Assembly: GCA_024275515.1 (NCBI GenBank)
Contig: JAJRYZ010000293.1
Location: 1 to 48,649, forward strand
From: Spirochaetota bacterium
GTDB lineage: Bacteria > Spirochaetota > Spirochaetia > ARS1246
Direction: 5' to 3'
DNA length: 48,649 nucleotides
Shown: one piece after another, positions 44,384 through 48,649 of the stretch
Position numbering within the stretch: position 1 is the stretch's first letter
Layout: the number at the start of each line of letters is the position of its first letter
Notes under the pieces: generated by a model
Database searches by the model: none
What the model saw: the letters and a program-made list of their open reading frames with translations, nothing else
Told to the model about the DNA's origin: nothing
Program-made: the position numbers and the translations under genes

Positions 44384-46549
44384 ATGCGAAAGGCCCCGTC
44401 CGCTGCTATCCCCTATTCCGGACGGCCTGCATATGCTCCGACAGCGATTCTACTGACTCTGCTTTTTTTCGTGCCCGTGCGGTCGACTCAGGCCCAAACC
44501 GGCGATATCGACCCGAACGAATACTACGCATACGATCTTGGCATCGGCGTGGGATACAAAAGCCTTTCGCCGGTCACGAGCTCGAAGCACGATTATTCAT
44601 CTCTTGAGTTTTCAGGGATTGTAAAGTACCCGATCCCTTCCTTCGTTTACATTCAGCCGACGATCAGCCTCGGAATGCTTCGGGCGAATGTGATCGAACG
44701 CGAAGACGAGCCCGCAGGAAAGTGGGACCATAATGAGTTTTTCGGTCTTGTCGGGGCGGGATATACCAACCGTTTCTCGAAAGAGTTCGAATTCGGCGCC
44801 GATTTATTGTTCGGGTTGTCGATGTCTCTGTTCGACAATCTCTTCGCCGCGCAGCCCGATACCACCTTCGGCCAGATGAATTTCATGCTTTCGGCAGCCG
44901 CCCGGATCGCGCTCGATCCGTCGTACAATTTGAGCATTAACATCGAACCGACCCTGAAGTATTCGGCGTCGTTTTCTCCGCTTAGGGATTTCAACAACCT
45001 TCTCTTCGGTGTGGGAATCAACCTGCAGTATCGCTTCGGGGAAGATCCGGATGCGGCGCCGGAGATCATCCGGGCCGTAAGATTCGGCGAACCTCGCATA
45101 GACGCGCTCTTCGCCGCGCTCCAGAGTTGGTATGTATCGAACCCGATCGGTTCGGTAGAAATCTCCAACATTATGTCATATCCGATCACCGATATCGAGG
45201 TGACCTTCTTTCAACCGAAGTATATGGACAATCCAACGCTCATCGCGCAGATCCCCGAACTCACGCCGAACGAATCGAAAACTATCGACATTACCGCCTC
45301 GTTCAACGGCGACGTGTTCGATTTGATAAACGTCACCCCGCTTACGGGAGAAATTAAGATAACATACCTCGCTCGCAACAAGCCGGCCGAACAAACGAGG
45401 ACCGTCGACTATGAGCTGTACGACAAAACGGCGATAACATGGACCGACGACAGAAAGGTAGCCGCGTATATTACATCGCGCGACAGCGCGATTATTAACT
45501 TCACCGACGCGATTCGCCGATACACCGAGAATCATCTCAACTCGGGCCTGAGCGATAAAATAGAAGTGGCGATGCAAATCTACGGCGGCCTGACGATTAC
45601 CGGAAGCGATTATCAGGTCGATGTCGTCTCGGCCTTCGAGCAGGCGCAGGAAAATCCGCTTATCGTCGACGTGGTGAACCTCCCGCGAACAACACTCAAG
45701 CGCGGCTACGGCGATTGCGACGATCTGACGGTATTGTACAACTCGCTGCTCGAGGCGGCGAGTATCGAAACCGGGTTCATTACAACTCCCGGTCACCTAT
45801 ACTCGGTGTTCAATACCGAGTTGCCGGCCTCCGACTATCTCATGGTTCATCCCGACAAAACACTGACTCTCGCGATCGACGGTGAGTTGTGGGTCCCGGT
45901 CGAGATTACGATGCTGGGAACCGACGATTTCCTCGCCGCTTGGCGTCGCGGCGCCGAAGAGTGGAATACCTATCAGGACGATCCGGACAAGCGCGCTTTT
46001 TATCGAACGAGGGTGGCTCAACAGACTTACCGGCCCGTGGGATTGCTTGAGACCGATCTTGGCCTTCAATACGGCGAGAGCGATCGCATCGTCGACGCGT
46101 TCGTTTCCGACCAGGGGCGTCTCATCCAGCAGATCATCGATTCATTCGCCGACGAAGCGAGACGGCTCGACAACAAGCGCGCCTATAACCAGCTCGGAAT
46201 CGTCGCCGCGAAGCTGGAAAAGTACTCTCAGGCCGAAGCGGCTTTTACGCGGTCGATCAGCCTCGATCGCAACTACACGAGCCCGCAGGTAAACCTCGGC
46301 AACGTCTACCTGCTGCAAGAGCGATACTTCGACGCGATTGAAATCTATACGGCCGCAGAGAAGATTCTCGTCGACCGCGGCAGGAAGGACTCCGAGCTGC
46401 ACCTGCGCATAATGCTTGGAATATCCCGCGCTTACTACGAGCTGGAGAACTACGACAAGGCGATCGAGTTGTATCAATACGTCGAGTCCGTTAATCCCGA
46501 TCTCGCCCAGGAGTATTCCTACCTCGCCCAGTCTCCGGGAACGACATAA
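44384..46549 (+). CDS. Exported beta-barrel / transglutaminase-like / TPR fusion protein
   Basis: A 721-residue envelope protein. A signal peptide (hydrophobic about 20-33, cut near S-T-Q-A|Q-T-G-D) is followed by about 190 residues of alternating aromatic strands ending L-Q-Y-R-F-G, like a small outer-membrane barrel. A beta-rich middle (about 245-340) precedes a transglutaminase-like domain. Its catalytic Cys is in G-Y-G-D-C-D-D-L (about residue 445) and its His in T-P-G-H-L-Y-S (about 471). TPR repeats (about 585-700) close the protein. Transglutaminase-like Cys/His domains can be peptidases or structural. ATG 44384 is about 16 bases from GGAGGAGGG. I know of no named family with this full order. 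A gene for a membrane-anchored repeat protein follows after 4 bases. Confidence 0.8.
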   Translation: MRKAPSAAIPYSGRPAYAPTAILLTLLFFVPVRSTQAQTGDIDPNEYYAYDLGIGVGYKSLSPVTSSKHDYSSLEFSGIVKYPIPSFVYIQPTISLGMLRANVIEREDEPAGKWDHNEFFGLVGAGYTNRFSKEFEFGADLLFGLSMSLFDNLFAAQPDTTFGQMNFMLSAAARIALDPSYNLSINIEPTLKYSASFSPLRDFNNLLFGVGINLQYRFGEDPDAAPEIIRAVRFGEPRIDALFAALQSWYVSNPIGSVEISNIMSYPITDIEVTFFQPKYMDNPTLIAQIPELTPNESKTIDITASFNGDVFDLINVTPLTGEIKITYLARNKPAEQTRTVDYELYDKTAITWTDDRKVAAYITSRDSAIINFTDAIRRYTENHLNSGLSDKIEVAMQIYGGLTITGSDYQVDVVSAFEQAQENPLIVDVVNLPRTTLKRGYGDCDDLTVLYNSLLEAASIETGFITTPGHLYSVFNTELPASDYLMVHPDKTLTLAIDGELWVPVEITMLGTDDFLAAWRRGAEEWNTYQDDPDKRAFYRTRVAQQTYRPVGLLETDLGLQYGESDRIVDAFVSDQGRLIQQIIDSFADEARRLDNKRAYNQLGIVAAKLEKYSQAEAAFTRSISLDRNYTSPQVNLGNVYLLQERYFDAIEIYTAAEKILVDRGRKDSELHLRIMLGISRAYYELENYDKAIELYQYVESVNPDLAQEYSYLAQSPGTT

Positions 46550-46553
46550 ACCG

Positions 46554-48649
46554 ATGAAAAGCCTTCGGCACGTCAGGATTCTGTTGCTTGCGCTCGCCAT
46601 CGTCGTGGGAATCGCCGCCGGCCTGATAATCGCACGATACTCCACGAGACGCAGGCAGACCGAGCTCGCCGTTGAACCTATTACGTTGCGTTCGACCAAT
46701 CCGGATTCGCGCGTCGCCGTGCCGGGAGACCGTGTCGTGCTTCGTTTCGCCCTGAGCGTCGAACCCGACACGCTTCCCCGCGTCACCATTGCCGGCAGGC
46801 CGGCCGATCTCGTCGAGCGGATCGGTGCGTTGACTTTCGAGGCAGCGCGGATGATAGGTCGGGACGACCCGGCGGGACCCGTGGATTTCGAGATCTCGGT
46901 CGACGGCGCGAGCTACCGGGCCGCATCGAGCGAGGACGAGTTGACCGTTCGCTACCCGCCGGCCGGGCTGATCGAAGCGTCCGTCGCCTCCGACCGCGCG
47001 AACGAAGCGGACCTCGCTCGCCCGGGTGATACCGTGTCGGTTTTCCTGCGGTTCGATCGTCCTCCTCAGGGAACTCTCATCGGATGGATCGGAGGGATCG
47101 AAGCGGCCGTTGCGCGCATGTCCGACACCGAGATCGTCGTGCGTCGAACAATCGTCGCCGACGAACCGGAAGGAGAGATACAATTCCTTGTGCGCCTCGA
47201 TGAAAATGGGCGGGAAACGCAAATTACCTCGACGACCGACGCGTCGGCGGTGCGAATCGCCAACGGGTCGCTCCTTGTGCGCTCGTTGAGCGTAGCGTCG
47301 ACGAACGTTTCCGCCCCGACCCTCGCGGTATCCGGCGACGAGATCGTTCTCGATCTTACCGTCAGCGACCCCCTCGCCTCGTCTCCGAGGGTCACGATTG
47401 CAGGACGGCCTTCCGATACGGTTTTTAAAACCGACGCCCTCTCCTACCAAGCGCGAGGCGAACTTCTGCCGAGCGACCGGCAGGGGCGCGTCGCCTTTTC
47501 CGTCGCAGTCGAAGACCTCGGCGGGGATCGGGCCGGCGTCGTCGATGTGACGAGCGACGGGAGCGTTGTTTTTTTCGACTCGGTCCCTCCGTTCATCACC
47601 AACGTCACGGCCTCCGTTCAGAGCAAGGCGCCCGGCAAAGCCGGCGTCGGTGACACCGTTTCGGTCGAGTTTTCTTCGAATGAACCGCTCAGCCTCCCCC
47701 CGCAGGTCACGATCTCCGGAAAGCCGGCGGACGCGGTGCTCGACCTCGGAGAACGGAGATATCGAGCGATGCGGACGGTCGGAGCGAATGATCCTCCCGG
47801 CAGACTGCTTTTCCGAATCGAATATGCCGATCGCGCGGGCAATCGCGGTGAGCCGGTTGCGTTCGCTGCCGACGGATATGAAATCGACGTCACTTCGGAG
47901 AGCGAAGCTACGCCGCCCGAGTCTGCAACACCGCCCAAGCCCGAAGCGCCGCCGCAAAATGCGCATAAGCCTTCTCAAGCGCCAAGGCCGACCGCGGAAA
48001 TCGGGCGGGAACAAGCAACCGATCTCGGGGCGTCGGAGGTGTCTGTGCGGCCCGTGGCCGCCTTGGTCGAAGAGGAACCCAACGAACGTGAGACGGCGTT
48101 GATCCCGAAACAGCCCGACGTATCCAAAAGGCCCCCGAACCCCCCGTTGCCAACGGCGCCGGTCCCGTCGGCCGAACGCGGCGCCGATATCGAGACCAAG
48201 CCGCCGCGAGTTCGTGTGCATGTGTCGGTGGCGATCACGCGCACGGGCCCCGCGGTCGCTTCGGCCGCCGTCGAGCCGCCGCCCGAACCCGAGCTGCTCG
48301 AACCCGAACCCGAGCTGCCGACGGTGCATGAGACCGCGCGGGCCTCCGTGTCCGCTACGGAGGTCGCGCGGGGCCGGGCGACCGAACCCGAACCGGCGCC
48401 GGAAACCGCATCGACACCACCGCAGCCCGAACCGGCGCCGACCGTGAAGCAACCCCCGCCGGCGGCCCGGCCGAAAACCATACCGGTGCAGGCGACCGCG
48501 TCCGAGTCGGACGCGCCGGCGCAGATCGCGCAGCAGGCCGAACCGGCATCTCGACCTGCGCCGCCTGAGCCGCCGACGGTGCATGAGACCGCGCGGGCCT
48601 CCGTGTCCGCTACGGAGGTCGCGCGGGGCCGGGCGACCGAACCCGAACC
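46554..48649 (+). CDS. Membrane-anchored beta-sandwich repeat protein with Pro/Glu-rich tail (3' end outside window)
   Basis: From ATG 46554 the plus-strand frame is open to the window edge (698 codons). It starts with a basic stretch and one hydrophobic helix (about residues 8-28: L-L-L-A-L-A-I-V-V-G-I-A-A-G), probably an uncleaved anchor. About four beta-sandwich modules of 80-100 residues follow, marked by G-D-x-V and V-T-I-(A/S)-G-(R/K)-P-(A/S)-D. From about residue 445 the chain is Pro/Glu/Ala-rich, low in complexity and probably extended across the periplasm. Within it a 78-bp segment is repeated in frame 255 bp later. The ATG follows the previous stop by 4 bases with no clear ribosome site, suggesting coupling. 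No named family is recognised. Confidence 0.75.
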   Translation, partial: MKSLRHVRILLLALAIVVGIAAGLIIARYSTRRRQTELAVEPITLRSTNPDSRVAVPGDRVVLRFALSVEPDTLPRVTIAGRPADLVERIGALTFEAARMIGRDDPAGPVDFEISVDGASYRAASSEDELTVRYPPAGLIEASVASDRANEADLARPGDTVSVFLRFDRPPQGTLIGWIGGIEAAVARMSDTEIVVRRTIVADEPEGEIQFLVRLDENGRETQITSTTDASAVRIANGSLLVRSLSVASTNVSAPTLAVSGDEIVLDLTVSDPLASSPRVTIAGRPSDTVFKTDALSYQARGELLPSDRQGRVAFSVAVEDLGGDRAGVVDVTSDGSVVFFDSVPPFITNVTASVQSKAPGKAGVGDTVSVEFSSNEPLSLPPQVTISGKPADAVLDLGERRYRAMRTVGANDPPGRLLFRIEYADRAGNRGEPVAFAADGYEIDVTSESEATPPESATPPKPEAPPQNAHKPSQAPRPTAEIGREQATDLGASEVSVRPVAALVEEEPNERETALIPKQPDVSKRPPNPPLPTAPVPSAERGADIETKPPRVRVHVSVAITRTGPAVASAAVEPPPEPELLEPEPELPTVHETARASVSATEVARGRATEPEPAPETASTPPQPEPAPTVKQPPPAARPKTIPVQATASESDAPAQIAQQAEPASRPAPPEPPTVHETARASVSATEVARGRATEPE
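48317..48394 (+). repeat. 78-bp direct repeat, copy 1
   Basis: Identical over 78 bases to 48572-48649 and in the same reading frame (85-codon period). It encodes P-T-V-H-E-T-A-R-A-S-V-S-A-T-E-V-A-R-G-R-A-T-E-P-E. The preceding base differs (T versus C), so the match starts here. Confidence 0.95.
48572..48649 (+). repeat. 78-bp direct repeat, copy 2 (reaches window edge)
   Basis: Second copy of the repeat at 48317. The window stops inside it, so the true repeat may be longer or present in more copies. Confidence 0.95.

Noticed and set aside
44373-44456. 27-codon open frame with a better-spaced ribosome site before the envelope gene
   Set aside because: It overlaps the signal peptide region in another frame and shows no recognisable product; the 44384 frame gives a normal exported protein.
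46491-48584. Long open frame on the minus strand (697 codons)
   Set aside because: Its product is almost wholly Arg/Gly/His/Ser-rich low complexity. The plus-strand frame from 46554 has a membrane anchor, ordered repeats and normal codon use, so the minus frame is a shadow of the high-GC gene.
1-48649. CRISPR array, tRNA, rRNA, insertion sequence or phage genes
   Set aside because: No regularly spaced short repeats, cloverleaf-like sequences, transposase motifs or phage structural genes were seen on reading either strand by eye.

Overview
The window looks like chromosomal DNA of a free-living or gut-associated spirochaete (Spirochaetota). The evidence is the high-GC, Ser/Arg/Glu-rich coding style, solute-binding proteins whose signal peptides end in F-A-(A)GG-(S/Q)-x-E-T, a FapA/DUF342 polymerisation-type protein, a membrane class III cyclase operon with coiled-coil partners, and many sugar ABC transporters without their own ATPase. 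This is inference from protein style; no rRNA or other phylogenetic marker is present. All three stop codons are used normally.

Layout. 1-6.5 kb: the 3' part of a DinG/XPD-type Fe-S helicase, a GH3 beta-glycosidase, a MalK/MsmK-type sugar ABC ATPase and a convergent GH172 (DUF2961) glycosidase. 6.7-12.6 kb: an Eis-like acetyltransferase broken by an in-frame TAG, then an operon of a membrane nucleotide cyclase (broken near its end by an in-frame TAA), a membrane coiled-coil protein and an exported coiled-coil protein. 12.6-17.8 kb: FapA and an SGNH hydrolase on the minus strand, then a translationally coupled pair on the plus strand (an unrecognised catabolic-looking protein and a URO-D-fold protein) ending in a strong terminator.

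17.8-26.4 kb is visibly more AT-rich. It holds an Lpl-type sugar transporter (binding protein plus two permeases), a secretion-signal-free sialidase-like BNR protein and, convergent to these, a DesK/NarL-type two-component system with a second paralogous permease pair that has no binding protein. 26.8-29.9 kb is a MalEFG-type transporter (binding protein plus two permeases), also without an ATPase. 30.0-36.0 kb carries an AAC(3)-family acetyltransferase and, convergent to it, an ImuA-ImuB-DnaE2 mutagenesis cassette preceded by a perfect 20-bp palindrome.

36.0-44.1 kb mixes intact catabolic genes (a GH57/GH38-like glycosidase, an SGNH hydrolase, two more URO-D-fold proteins) with remnants: an AraC/YesN-like linker fragment, a 3'-truncated xylose-isomerase-like TIM barrel and a 3'-truncated tartrate/D-malate dehydrogenase. 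44.4 kb to the end is envelope-related: an exported beta-barrel/transglutaminase-like/TPR fusion, then a large membrane-anchored protein with beta-sandwich repeats and a Pro/Glu-rich tail. The latter is open to the window edge, which falls inside the second copy of a 78-bp direct repeat.

How it fits together: most of the window is sugar uptake and oligosaccharide breakdown. Three permease pairs and two binding proteins could share the single ATPase at 4.3 kb. A two-component sensor probably reports on the carbohydrate handled by the AT-rich transporter island.
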